Assembly (NCBI RefSeq): GCF_001522545.3
Contig: NC_031769.1
Location: 13,741,617 to 13,805,616, forward strand
Origin: Parus major
Taxonomy: Eukaryota > Chordata > Aves > Passeriformes > Paridae
Direction of reading: 5' to 3'
DNA length: 64,000 nucleotides
Shown: positions 23,001 through 36,764 of the stretch, in pieces
Layout: the number at the start of each line of letters is the position of its first letter
How positions within the stretch are numbered: the stretch's first letter is position 1
The notes under the pieces: generated by a model
What the model was told of the DNA's origin: nothing
The model's input: only the letters and a program-made list of their open reading frames with translations
The model's database searches: none
Made by a program: the position numbers and the translations under genes

Positions 23001-26000
23001 TCAGCCCTGAGCTGGGGCCATTCTTTGAAAAAAATATACTGGTAGTATTTTTCCTTTTTTTTTCTTTTTTTTTTTTTCTTACAACACTCCTTATTAAATT
23101 GAAAGTTGGTAACCTAGAGAAAACTAGAGGTCTATTCACAGCAGAGTGATTATTCTGCCTCGAGCTTTGAGCTATGCTCCCTCAAAGCCAACGTTTTGCT
23201 CATTCACATAAACAGTCACAGTGAAGTCAATTAAAACAACAGACTCACTTGAGCAGGGCTAATGAGTAGGACATACATTTCTGGCACTACACAAATTAAT
23301 AATTGCTTTTTATAACAGTGGTTTTCAGATGTTTGCAGAGTAATTTACAGTAGATCACCATAAATAGGTTATTAGCTCTTCTCCAGCCCCTAGGTCTTAC
23401 TAGTGAATATTTGGACAAGTTCCTAAGTGCATGAGTAGGAATCAAAGTTTGCCTTCTTATGCCAATCTGTCATTAAGCCAGACAACTTCTACTGACTTTC
23501 TTCTGATGTATTCATCTGTATCAAGGAAAGCAGATCAGCAATTTAGAAAAGGTTTAGCTTGATCACCATGTAGAAATGCAGGCTACACTGCCTATTTCCA
23601 TAGTGATCACACCACTTTGCCAGATGCAAAATGAGAGGCTTACATCCCTCATGCTAAAAGCCCTTCTTAGAGGAAATCCTAGGCTGTCGCTTCATTTGAG
23701 TAGCTTTAGCTAAGTCTAGAAAAAATATGCAAAGGTAGTTCTTAAATAAAGACTTTTTTTTTTTTTTTCATGTTTCAAAGTCATCTCCATAATCTGTTTT
23801 GGAGACAGAGCCATAAGATATATTAACATAGAAGGCATATGTTCTGATTGCTGAGTGGTTTTTGACATTCCCAGAAAACCCATGGGACTTTGTGTCACAG
23901 TTCTGTAAACTTTATCTATTTGTATATTCCTATCTGGGCCTAAATCCAAAACTTCTTTACATGCATTACAGCAGACAGTTTTGGTTCATCTCCTTGTGTT
24001 CCAGATGGCAAGCAGTTAAATCAGGTACACATTTTAACCACTCCACATAGTCTAATGCTCTAATGCATTTCAAAAGTTTTCCAATGTGTTCTTATAGCAC
24101 ACAGACAATAAAATGTACATACATAAAATAGATACAGGGCTATATTGAGCTGTGAAGCAAGTGAAGACAGCTCCACTGATGCCAGTAGAGCTGCACCTGC
24201 TAATAGCTCAAACACAAAATACCATAAGTATATAGTATTATGTTCCTTACTGGTTTCCATTTTCATTTATTCTCCACAGCTACACTAGATGATGGCCTTC
24301 CAACAGTATAATAGTCATCTTTATCTCATTTCTCTGACATAATTTTCAAGCTCCTTATTACTGTTGAACAGTGTAGCTAATAGTGCCCAAATTGCTTCTC
24401 ATTCTTTTCATTATAGTAAGTCATTATTCAAGAAACCAGTGCTGTTCATCCTTTCCCACACAAATAGCTCTCCCTAAACTAAACTTAAAACTTACCTCCA
24501 GGCACCCGTCTCACATTTGCCAATTAGACTCCTTCTACCATAATACTTACACTTTGCACATTTTTACACTTTTTTACTAACTGTACCTGTGTACTCCTTA
24601 GAATTTTAATCTTTCTCTTCTAAGCCTAGTCTTCATGCACTGATTTTTGCACCAATTTAATGATTTCAATTAAGGTTTTGATTATGTATAGTTAAAACAA
24701 TTCAGCATGCACTGGGGAATACATGTATTCTAGTATAAAGATGTCTAATGTCAGTAGTTTTGCAGAATAAACCTTGGTAATGTCAGTGGTTTGCAGTAAT
24801 GACTGTACTGTTTTATCTATAAAGGTTTCTAAACTGGTGAAGCTATAGTGCCTGTAAAAACAATGTATAGACTTACTTCTGTGTGACATAACTGGTCACC
24901 AATGCTAGTAGAGGATTTGAGATCCTGCATTACCTGCATTTGTCAGCAAAAGTTAATTGGATTGCCTTACTGATCGCAAGTTGCAAATAGCAATATAGAC
25001 ATAGATGTACATACTGAGGGCCTTCCTGACACATCCATTTTCTCCCAGCTTTTAGTCTTCAAACAAAAGCTTAGCCAAAGTGTCTAAGCTAAGCAGTTCC
25101 TCTGCCTGCTGTAACTTATGCTTTCCAGGAAGGTTTTTTTTGAACTTGTGTTACTAGGCAGCTACATAAATTACTGTGGTGTGACCTTCAAGCACCTCAC
25201 TTACTCCATGGAAATTATCCATATGCACACTCTCACCTTGTGATCTTCTATATGACATGCAAACTTCTTAGTTATTCCTCCCCCATACCTGAAATTACAA
25301 AGTACAAACATGCTCATAGGTGTAACCATAGCTCATCTGAGGATCTGAAATCAAACTCTGAGTACTCTGAAAATAAATGTCTGATCACCAGGTACCTTTT
25401 GCATGTCTCCATATGCTCAGCATAGAAAAGAAAGTAAATCCTTCCTTTCAACATCGCAGCTTCAGCTCTTTCTCATCTGAGAGATAGCAGATAATTTTGA
25501 TTTAAATATGTAAAGAAAGAAAGCTGTTTTTCATGGACTGTATTCCTAATTTGTTTAAAGATCATTCTACCGAACTTAGTAGAACCCCAGTGATTTATAT
25601 CAGCTGACTGAGGAGCTGACTCTACACTTCCACAGCTCCCTGGAAATTCTCAGAAGAAAGGTCAGTATTGTAGCTGAATAAATGTTAACTCAGAGTGAAG
25701 TCAGTTAAAGTTTTGCCATTCGTCAGGATTGCACTTTAATACTTAGGCAGATCGGGTATGTCTTCTTAAAAGTAGATGAAATAAAGACCAAAGTAATTCT
25801 GTATATGTACAAACCTCTCTTTCCACTAACATCTTTAAAGAAATGTGTGGGATTGGATGCTCTGGTACTGGGACTCTTTATAGTGCTAACTCTCTCCTAC
25901 TGCTTGATCTTGGGACCATCAATCATCATCTTTGTGCCTCTGTTTCCTTAGAGAGCATAATATTTCTCTGGTTTTCAAATATCTGAGGACGTGCTTATTA

Positions 26001-29000
26001 GTGATTGCAAAACCCTTAGAGACTGCTGGTGGAAATGTAGAGCAGTATAATAGTAATTTGCCATTGTTTTGTGTTGTTCATCTTCTAGCTGTTAATTTTT
26101 TTTTAACAATATACTGCTATGTAAAAATGCATGTGACAATCTTCTGACGTTCAGAGAGAAATGTTATCCAAACAAAAATAAAGAATAGGGCTCATGCTCA
26201 CAAGAGACACATTATCCCTGATGAGGAGAATCTGTAACAGACATGGCACTAAGTCAAAACTGTGCAGTAAACAGCATCCAAGTGCAAGCAATTTCAGATG
26301 TGTGCACATTGCCAGTACAAAACCAGGCCATTCTGCACAGGCAGAGTCCCCCAAGGAGCAGTGAACCTCGCAGCAGCAGCACTAATGGCTGTCTTCTCAT
26401 GTGCAGCAGGGGAAAGCAGCACTTTAGAGCCGCCTTGGGCAGCTGTTAAGTTATTCATTCTAAACTTATTTCTATAAAGCTGTTATTGGGTGGAAGCAGA
26501 TGACACAAAATATTTTGGACCTGTTCTGTCTACTCTGGGGGGAGCATTCCCCATTCTTGCACGTAGGGTGTGCAAGACTATGTTTTGACTTCCTCCAAGT
26601 CAATGACAAACGTTCTCCCCAGTCTTGTTTGGACTGAAACAAATTGGTTTAGGCCCCAGAAAACCCTTTTTTTAAAGAGCGCTTTAGTGGTGTCAGCGTT
26701 TCTTGTAGGATTTTTCTCAGTTTGGACATTATTTTCCTTTCAATGCACGCTATTCAAAGGCATTTGAACTGCAAGAATGATAATGAAATAAAATCGAAAA
26801 ACAACCAACCACAAACAAAGCCAAAGAACACCCCACAACCATTTTCTGTTAGAGTACACATAATGCATGAGGTACTGTGCTGGGTCATCTGCCTTGTTTC
26901 TTAACTTCCTTTCAGAACATTTTAGGCTGTTTTATGGTTTGCTTGTTCCACCTGATGCCTTGTCCTTCCCTATCTCCTCTCTACAAGTAATGTGAAAACT
27001 CAGACTCTCCTCAGTAAAACACAACCGTTTTCTTTATTAATTTTGTCCTCTCCAAATTCTGGACATCGTAAGTCAGACCTCAAAAAATTGTGAAACTTTA
27101 TAAAATTCCTTGTATCTCAAAAATAACTGCTGGTTCCTGTTTCATTTTTTATCAAGTATATTTTGGGTGCTTTCCTCTGCCATAAATGAGAAATTTGGCA
27201 ATACCGTGATATCAACAGCTGATGCTTTAAAATATGCAACCAAATTTCATGCTACTCATGCTAAAAATAATGAGAGCTGGTAATGTTAGATTCTTGCTAA
27301 AGTCACAGCTTCCTGATGCTGTTTCTGTCCTCAGTCATAGCCCTGAAACTCACACTGAAGGGAAGATTTATAGAAGAAAAATAGAACCAAAAGGAAATTG
27401 AATTGTTCATTTATATTTATTTTACTTCATGACTATGTTTCTTCTCCCCTCACTGTATGATCAAAATTTACAGAAATCAAAATTCATCCCAAAAAAAAAA
27501 TAGTTCTGAGTTTAACATCCTTTTCTCTGAGAACACATGAAATAGCATTAGGAGTCAAATCGTTATGGTGGCTACATATTTGCTTGGCTTTAAAGCCAGA
27601 TAACACCAATGAGAAAAAATTTGATTGAAAGCCATTAAATACCAGGACATGACTTTTGGCTCAGGGGGAACCTGATCTGTAAATTGCTGGCATGGTTGGT
27701 ATAAAGATCGCACTGGCTGCTTCAGGATCCTTTTCCTGTGCCACAGCTGTCTTCTGCCAGTCCTGCTTCAGACAAATGAGGTGGACTGACACAGAAGAAA
27801 CTTGCTTATGCCATGCTCTTTTATGTGTTGTGCAGGGTTATGTTTGCAGGGGATTGTTCTCATTCAGATATTACACAAAAATATGGTGCAAAGTAGCTAG
27901 CACTGACATTAAGGGGCCCAGCCTGCACTTCACTATACCATTTTTTTGTCAGCATGTTTCTAGTGAAGTAAATGAAGTTGTGGCCGACCACTTTGTATGT
28001 CCTTGGTGGTTTGGATCTTTCCCTGCTGCAATTACAATAACTGCAGTGGGTCTAATCCGATGTGCACAAGCTGAGAAATGGATGCATAGCCCTAAACTCA
28101 GGGGCTGTTCTGAAGACAAAACTAATTTTTGAAACGTTTTTATAAACTCAAGGAAATCTTAATATCTTTATTCTGTTACTGCTTTGCAATAATAATCCCA
28201 AACTGGCCTGGGAGCTATTACTCAGTGAGCACTGGCCCCTTGGAAGGTTTCAACTTGTCAAGTTTAGCCATTTTTTGAATGCACAGAGGAAGTCATTAAG
28301 GCACATCAGGCTGCTGATTGCTATTAAACTCTGCAGAGACTTCTGTGCAAAAATCAATGCCATAACAGGGCTACAAGAATCTAAGAGGTGGGAAAAGCAT
28401 TTCTTTACCCTCTGGTAACTCAAAAATGGATTAATAGACTTTGCAAAATCTCAAAAAAAATATCACCTATAAGCTAGGGGCCAAATGTAAACCTCTGTGA
28501 CAAAATAATACAGCTCAGAAAGCTCCAAACATGTGAAAATGGGTTTATAATGGAGCTGTCACTGCTGTAACCTCAATTGTATGTTTCTGTGCTGGGGAAA
28601 TCTCATACATCTGCACATCTACGCATGCACGTGCTTATTTATTGTATCCCAAGGAACACTTTTTTGCTGTATTGCCAGTAAGGAACCCAGAGGGAAAATG
28701 CTTTTTTAGTAAGGTATGATCTTAGATAGCTTTTGGCAGGAAAGTACTACAAGAATTTTCCAGATGAGTTCCATCTCAGCATCAGAGAAAGTGTTATTTA
28801 GATGACTGTCTGGTTTTGACTGGCAGGGTTGGCGGGTGGGAGCTGCACTGAAAAATGCAGCATAGTTGCAACAATTGCTAACAATTGAAGATTTTTGTAG
28901 AAAATATCTTTATCATGGGAAAAACTAGCTTAAACCACATTAGGAAATTTTATTGTAAACATCTACTGTATAAACCTGGCAAAGTCTATTGTCTGATTCT

Positions 29001-29190
29001 GGAATGTCTTAAATTCCAAGTGTCCAGTTCTCTTCCCCCACAAAGCAAAGGGGAAGTATTCAATTCAATTTTTGTCATGACTTTTATTTTAATTTTGATG
29101 ATAAAATGTCTTTTCAATTTGATATTTTTCTTATTCTTATATGAAAATATAATTTTACTGATTTGTATTAGAATTGTTTCACCCTCCCTA
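20061..29190 (+). other. NRP1: NRP1 intron 2, AT-rich stretch
   Basis: I see no gene here. T-rich runs occur at 23,048-23,080 and 23,754-23,768. A mildly GC-richer patch lies at about 22,740-23,020. A 146-codon open frame at 27,692-28,132 has no recognisable content. Confidence 0.75.
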
Positions 29191-29234
29191 GGAACATTTG
29201 GGTTGGAAGGGACTAGGAGGTCACCTCATCCAAC
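29191..29234 (-). mobile_element. CR1 LINE 3' end remnant
   Basis: The segment carries TTTGGGTTGGAAGGGAC followed by a decayed match to the usual GATCATCTAGTTCCAAC region, the hallmark of the 3' end of avian CR1 elements read in reverse complement. Only about 44 bases are recognisable, so it is a short, severely truncated copy, which is typical of CR1. The orientation is inferred from this motif. Confidence 0.7.
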
Positions 29235-32200
29235 TTACTAATCAAAGAAATTGTGTTTTATTTAATGCAAAAGATAAAATGAAGAAATCAATATAAACCA
29301 AATGTTTGTTTCCATAAAAACAAAGAAGATCTAGTAATGATGTTTCAGAACTTTTATTTCACTGACTATCCCAGCCTTTCTGCTTTAGCCAATACTAGTT
29401 TATCACTAGCTCTGCTTAATTTTAATATTTTAGATCATATGTTTTTATTGAAAATAAGGTTCCCTTCTGGTCTTTTTTAAAATACATGGAGGTATCACGT
29501 GGGGCTGGCCTTCCCTAGGAGGAGGGCTGAGGGGTAGGGCCACAAGCACGTCCCTACACAGCAGTTGCAGGGCCCTGTTGGGTCATGGTGTGTCCCTTCA
29601 GCTAAGCTCAGAAAACATTTTTTAAAGAAAGCATGAAGATGGGACACCTCAGTGTTAAGGCTCAGGGCAGGCAGGACTTAGGACCAAAATAGCCAGCTTT
29701 GGTCCAGGTGGAGGCAAGTTTTTACCAAAGCTCACAGGGCTGCAGCTGTCTGACCATTTCCACCCTGTACTGAGGACTTGCCACTTTACCTCCACCCACG
29801 GCAAGAGCATGGGGTCGTGGCTGCAGCGAGCATGGCAAACCCTCCCAGAGTATCTGGAAAAAAGACTGAGATCTGGAGAAAAGGATCCAAAATAGGCTTT
29901 CTCTTAAGGACTGCATCAAGCACAGTCAATGGAAAGGCTTTTAGCAAATGAGTTGTTAGAGCCTGTTGTAGTGTGTATGGTCTGGACCAGCTGCAGTGAG
30001 GGGGCAGACTATGGAGCATTGCCCCAGCATGGTGCTGAGGAAGGAGGCTCCTATATTCTCATTATAGCAGGGGAAAATCCACTTTTCTCACATGGCTAAT
30101 TTAGAAGTTATGAATCAGCCTGTTGTTTTTATTTCAGCAGAGTACAGACAAGAGTTGTGCAAAATGAGGCTGCTGCCTGTCTGTCAGGCAGCTGTAGTTT
30201 TTTACCCTGCAGCTTCTTTTAATGTGCATTCTTGGCAAATTCTGAAGAGAAGCAGTCACAACTGTGCGCTCAGACGTTAGAGCAGATCTCATTCCCTCGC
30301 CATTGAGCCTGGGACTTCACTCGTGCATCGTCCCGTGTCTGACGCAGCCATAAGCACCCTGACCCAGTAACCAGAAAACTGAATTGGGGTCTAAGTTAAA
30401 AGGCACTCTAAAAATACGCTCTTGAATCATCTGTTTTTGAAAAGAAATTAATATTTTCTTACAGTGTATCTGCTTTTCCCAGGTGTTAAAATAGACCATT
30501 TGCTATCTGCTGGTCTTTAGGGTTTTTTTAAGTAGGTGTTAAAGGCTATTCCAGACTAGCTCTACAGGGTTTTAAGGCATGAGAGACAGTTACCTGCAGA
30601 AAAATGCCCATCTCTCTCAAATAATTAGCAATTATCTGTCAAAAAGGCTTCTGAGCTGACTGCAGTAAGAAAAATACTTTTCATCTTTGGCTTTTTTGAC
30701 TCTCTCCTTCCCTCTCCTCTTCGCCGCCCTCCCACCTTTCCCCTAACATTTTTTTGAGCAGCCTTTTCCAAAGGAAACACTGATGAAAGTGTCTTTCAGT
30801 GCCTGAGCAGTTCCCTCGGACACCTCCTCCCTGTCCACCCCTGAGATTGCAGGAGACATCTGCCTTTGTACACACCATGTCAGCGTCCTGCAGAGACATT
30901 TTATGTTCGTTGCTTCTCCAAAATAAATAAGAGCAGCACACATGATGCAAACTGGCTGTAGACATCCCATTGCTAATAACACAGCTACACTGGTAATTGC
31001 TAATAATGATGCAGTATTTCAGCATGGGAACACTCTCCTAGCTGCAATGTGCCTGAATATAGCGACACAGATGGTAACATTATTGCATATTTCTTAGCAG
31101 AAGTTGAAATTCTGCTGTGGGAAATAAAAAAAAGCAACATTCCTACATTTTGTTCCAATTATTTCTTTAATATTAGCAGCACTGGCATGCTTGATCTGTG
31201 AACTGTGTCAGTGCCACCTAAGGAAATACCAAGAGGAGTCTGCAAAGTGAAGAGAAGCAATTGTTTCCACTTAGCAAAGGAAGCACTTAGATGCTATTTG
31301 ACAGAATTGCATTTGCCTTCTTTGGCAAGGATGACCCATTTTGATCACACGCAACAGCCAAAAAACAGCCAATTTGCAATAAATCAGACTTTAAACATTT
31401 CTGCAGCTCCTAGGCTGATTCTGGATCTTGTCTCATGTACCAGAGTTCCCACATCTGTACCTCGCTTGTCTGGGAGTGCTTCACTGCATTTTGCAGGCCA
31501 CAAACAGCAGGAACACATGGTTTGTGGGCCAACTCCTGGGTTTCAGCTTCCTTTGATGCCTGCAAAGTACGTGCTCCTCTGGGAATGCCTGACATCCTCC
31601 CTGCTTACGTGCACAGCCACTTCAGCACCCTAGTGAGTCCAAGCCAGTGGAAGCACACAGTGCTACTTTGGCCCGACTGCAGCACGTTTCCTTTGAAAGG
31701 TGTTTGGAGAGCTGTGGCAGCATGTCAGAGATAAGAGAGGCAGGAATTGGTTGTATTTGCCAAGCGCCTGCCTTTGTTGGCTCTGTCCACGAGAGCAGCT
31801 ACCCTCACTTTTGAACTCTCTGATCTTGCTGCATGTTCATCCACAAAAATTGCTAGCTCACCCAGACCTGGAGTGTCAGGACCAGAGCTGTCCTTCCTGC
31901 CAGATTAGGTCATATCATTAGATCAAAGTCCTATTATGCCATTTTACACCACGTGGATGCAACACCAGCCAAGTTTCAAGTCCCAAGCACAGGTGTCTAA
32001 TAACTGTATGATGCACACATGAAAATTAGAGCTATAAGCCGAACTTCCTATCTTCCCCCAATGTTACACCTTTCTCATCCACACTTACCACTGCATTTCC
32101 AATTTAGATTTCAGAAGAGCACTGCTAATGTTTGAAACTATCCTACCTGTTGTTCCTTTGCAACTTTTTATCTTCATTTGGCAATTCAAAACTGCTCTTA

Positions 32201-33020
32201 ATGAGGCCCTTTTAAACAGCTGAGAAACAGTCATCTGCCAAAGAGGCTTTTTCCTGGCAAAAGGAGTGCTGCCCAGTACTAATTTCATTGTAGGGGGAAC
32301 GTGTAGCAGAAAACAGTGTTAGCACCTGGGTAGGAAATAAACACAGAGTATTTTGCTGCAGAGTTGCTGCATAGATGAATGTGCAAGTCATAAGCAGGAA
32401 TGATAAGCAAGTGTCATTTAAAAATAATCATGATCAAAATGGTGACAAGGCATTGAAAGACACATTATTTCACCTAATTCATCTGCCAAAAAAAATGTGT
32501 GTGTCCTCTAATCTGAGTATGTGGGGTTTTTCTGTGGCTTATGGAGTAAAAATAAATCCCATCTTAAGACTGATCACCAGGATAAATCATTCTTTCCAGG
32601 TGCCTTTATCTCTCTCCCCAGACTACCAAGGGATAACTAGCTCAGAGTATCTCCCTGGGTTTTAGACAACTATTATAAGGTGAAATAAATTCCACCCAAA
32701 ATCCTCAGAAATGGCTGCCCTAAGTGGACAGGAAAGCTGGCAGACTTAGATAGCTGCTGGAACTCATTTCTGTTATGGCAGACACAGCTGATTGCCAGGG
32801 TTGGTACAGTATTGCCCATGTCAATGAGGTAAAAAGATTCTTGCTACTGTTGTGAAATTTTTGTTGTGTTACAGGCTTAGTACACAACAAGAGGCATAAT
32901 TGGTTTACAAGTGACAATTAAAACAGAAAATGAGCACAAGACCTTTACGTTCTGCTCTTATAAAAGTGAACTTTTCCTCAAGAACTGAAACAGTTGCAAT
33001 CACATAAAATTTTTAAATCA

Positions 33021-33041
33021 CAGGGTGATGTAGTCACCCTG
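33021..33041. repeat. Perfect inverted repeat, 8-bp arms
   Basis: CAGGGTGA and its exact complement TCACCCTG are separated by five bases (TGTAG). It is a short hairpin or palindromic site with no other context. Confidence 0.8.
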
Positions 33042-33776
33042 TCAGACTATGTTTGCTCAGGCAGTGTTACCTGCAGTGCCCCTGGCTTGGCTCAAAGCCT
33101 GTGGGAGGCTCGGTGGGACAGACAGACAGACCTGTGCTCGCTGGTCTGTGCCGTTCCAAGTCACTCCTGCAGAGCACAGGCACAGTGGTCAGCAGCTAGA
33201 GATCTTCTGTAGCAAAAATACTTGGTACAACACACTGATAAGAGCAACATCCCTGAAGTGGAAGGGAATGGAAAGAAAAATACTGGAGAATAAGTGTGCA
33301 CAGCACAGGCTGCCTAGTTCAACAAATGTCATTAATTCACTTAGACTTCCTCATTCTTTTCTCAGCACACACTCAGTCCTGTTTAACATATGCTTGAATC
33401 CTGCTTAATATAACGTAGCCAACTTACAATTAAGCACATGCTTAGTAATGGGCCTGAATTAAGGCCCAAAATATTCCTGCTTTAACACATGAAACAAGAC
33501 TGTTTCCATTAAGATGGAACACTGCACGCTAAGATTTGTAATCCCTACAGACCACACCACATGGACAATGAAGCACAATGAAATGCTTCTGTTCAGAAGA
33601 CTGTTCATGTGCATCCATTTGGGTCTGAGCTCAAAACTCTTTTTTAATCAGAGTCAAAGCAATGAGTGTCTTAGACCAATATATGAAACCCAAATCCTGA
33701 AGTTCCTGTTGCTTCAAAACTCCCACAGATTTGAAACATGCAAACTGGATGCAGTTCATGGGCTTCTGGCCTATTG

Positions 33777-33806
33777 CCAGGGCAGTGTCCTCCAGGGCAG
33801 TGTCCT
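33777..33806. repeat. 15-bp perfect tandem duplication
   Basis: CCAGGGCAGTGTCCT occurs twice in a row. It looks like a recent slippage duplication. Confidence 0.9.
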
Positions 33807-36201
33807 TAAGTTTGTGATGTTTTCTAAACTGTAATAAGTGGTTCTGTTTAAAATTCAGGAAAAATAGAGGACTCTGCATTTTTGCTTACTGTCTGATTTG
33901 TTGTCTCTACCTTGTGTAACTAAAATAGGGTGGACTTGAACACCAATAGGTTAAGCAGTAACAACACCAGCAATTTCTTTGGCTGAGGCTTTAGTCTGAC
34001 TATGGACACAATGTTAATCTGGGGTTGTTTTGCTTTTTCTTTAAATAATATTTTTATTGAGCAAGAAGCGGATGTCAGAATGGCCTTTTGATCAGCTAAA
34101 AACAACTGTGTCTCTAAGGGAATCTTTCCTGTTTATTTCATGCTGCTGCATTTGAAAAATGCTAGCCTACAGTAGAGCGAGACTCCTTAACATACAAGAA
34201 GCAGGGCAAAACAGGATGAGGCCAAAATGGGAACTGTATATCTCAGGAACTTGGAAAGACAGGAAGTTACAAAAGAATTAGAAATTCTTGATTAAAAGTA
34301 AAATTATACCAGCTTGTGCAAGAGGATAATGACTTTCAAATGTCAGCCTTTGTGCCTGTTCATAATGATAAAGCTATTAAACTATATGTACTGTTCTTAA
34401 TTCCATTTCTCATGGCAAGTAGATCCTAGGATCTATAACTATTCTGTCCACTAAAATCCAGAGTATTTCTTCAGTTGTATATTCAAACAGTAGATTAAAA
34501 GGAGTGATACCTAAAGCAGAGCCAGCCAGGACTGCTGCACAGTAGTTTAAACCACATTGGAGATTCTGTTATAAGACCCTATTTTCCAGGATTTAAATAT
34601 CAGCCATAAAAATTCCCTCCCAGGATAAAAGTCAACCATTGAGCGAATATTTAAACCCAAATTATTAAAATAGAAAGGCATAATTTTTACACTTAAGAAG
34701 TTTCATGTGTAAAAAAAGAAGCTCTTCAAACATTTTTAATAGATCTGTGACTGAAAAGTAAATCTACTTCAAAAATTACCTCAATTATAAAATAGCCCTT
34801 AAATCAGTAAGTGGTTTTGTTATTTCAGAAAATCAGTCCTAATAGAGATAGTCACAAAAAGTTGCACTATTGAGCCTGGTCCAGCTCTGGCTTGCAAATG
34901 GAAAAACCTCATTTGTTTCAGTGAGAATTAGATCAATGCTAACTTCCTTCTCAGGAAGTTGAAGTCTGGAAGAAAAACTAGGAGCTCACTTTTACAATCA
35001 CTGTGCTTGTTAAAAGTGTCACCTATAATATCAGCAAAGTTATCTCTAGAGGGAGGAAGACAAACACTGTGCTGGTGTCACCATGGGTGCCTCAGCCTTA
35101 CCAGCATTTCAAAGTGTCAGTGCTCCTGATCCCAGGCTGTGGGATGGTGCTGCTTCCAGACCAAAGCTGCCAATAACATGTTTCATATTATAGGCACATG
35201 AAAACAGGAAAGCTATAGAATAAATTGCCATTTCAAGATGGTTCGATGTTTTTGGTGAGGAGATATTATTGGCAAATTTTGCAACAGCTTCTGCAAATCT
35301 TACCCAGCAGGTGGTATTTATGGACTGTTTACAAGATTTTCACATATGGCGATTTAAAGAGGTTTGTAACTTTCATGCTCATCCATCCAGTTTATTTATT
35401 TTGCAAAAATCCCACTCCAAAGGTCAGCTATGTTCTGTCTGTCTCAGCAACTCCAGGCCTAGGGAAAAATGTTGAATGTAATCTCAGCATGAAGTAGTTA
35501 TACAAATGTGCTTTTAAACATGGTAGAGATGGTTTTGTGTCTTATTCTCATATATCTTAGACTGTGTGTCCCTTGGCTTTACACATCATTTAAATGAGAA
35601 CACTGTTTAGCACCTCTTTCACATTCAAATGATGTATTTGTGCTCTTTTGTGTGGAAATGTCTGTATATTTTCAACACTTCTCAGTTCATGTGAAAGCAG
35701 ACAGGAATAAACCAAGGAGACAAAGATTATGTCAAAGTGGCTGAATAATACTGAAATGATCATGATGCATCTATTCTTCTTTTCAAAATCTTCAGAATAA
35801 ATCTTTCTTTCCATTTTCAGCTTTCAACCAGTGGGGGGAAATTTATTTCCTACTCTTCCAGCCTGACACTCTGCTCATGGTGTTGGGTTCCTACCTCTGT
35901 TCCAGCCGATTTGTGCCTGGAGGCCAAACCCTGATATTGCCTTTCCTTCTTACCTGACAGCAGAACATAATACCTTCTCTTTTTCTTACTGCATCTTATC
36001 CATATAACTGAATAGATCCCATGCTTAGTAATAAATTGCAGGTGAAATTATGCAAACGCAGCTACTCCCATCTGACTGATTCATTTTGCAGGTAAAAGGC
36101 ATGCTTGCACACAGGGAAGTCACAGATCAGCTTTTTTATGTATATCCTAAAAGTCACTGTAGCTGGGAGGTACTAAGTACCTCAAAGTTAAGTTTCCTGT
36201 A

Positions 36202-36764
36202 TGTCTTGGTTAAACCTGCCAGGGAGCAAAACACCACACAGCTGCTCGTTTGATCCTCCCCCCACCCAGTGAGATGGGGGACAGAATGTGGAGAAAAAAG
36301 TACAATTTATGTGTTGAGCTAAAGACAGTTTAATAAGAGAGAAGTGGAAGGGAAAATACTAATAACAGTAACAGTAATAATAATGTACAAATCAAGTGAT
36401 GCACAGTGCTGTTGCTCACCACCACTGACCAATGCCCAGCCAAGTGCATGCAGCCACTGGCCAACTTTCACTCTGGTTTATAAACTGAGCATGAGACACT
36501 GTATGGTCTGGAATATCCTTTTGGTCAGCTGGGGTCAGCTGTCCCAGCTGTGTCTCTTCCCAGTTCTTGTACCCCCAGCCAACTCCTTTGTCAGGTGATA
36601 TGAGAAACTGAAAAGTCTTTTATTTAGTGTAAACACTGCTCAGCAACAACTGCAAGATCACTATAATAATAAAGATCAATATAATTCTTAGCTTAAATTC
36701 AAAATTGAGCACTATACAACCCACTAGGAAGAACATCAACTCTATTATAGTAAAAGCTGGGACA
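36202..36764 (-). mobile_element. Solo LTR of an avian endogenous retrovirus, antisense to NRP1
   Basis: The 563-base element starts TGTCTTGGTT and ends GGGACA, giving TG...CA ends. Read on the minus strand it has the order known for a common bird LTR family: a GGGATAGAGTTAA-like start (decayed here), the segment with GTTGCTGAGCAGTG, a TTTATAAA box (36,477-36,484), the TTAAACTGTCTTT-like polyadenylation region (36,321-36,337) and a C/G-rich tail. No internal viral coding sequence flanks it, so it is a solo LTR left by recombination. It is diverged in places, and a candidate 5-base target duplication (CTGTA and CTATC) is imperfect, which suggests an old insertion. The family name and class would need a repeat library. 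Confidence 0.75.

Larger units (their letters stand above)
29235..36201 (+). other. NRP1: NRP1 intron 2, middle stretch
   Basis: AT-rich intron with no gene recognised. Local features are a perfect 8-bp inverted repeat at 33,021-33,041, a GACA triplet near 33,118 and a 15-bp tandem duplication at 33,777-33,806. A T/C-rich patch lies at about 30,690-30,750. Confidence 0.75.

Noticed and set aside
27692..28132. 146-codon + strand open frame in intron 2
   Set aside because: It has no recognisable protein content, no good splice acceptor at its start and unusual Cys/Trp richness. It reads as chance.
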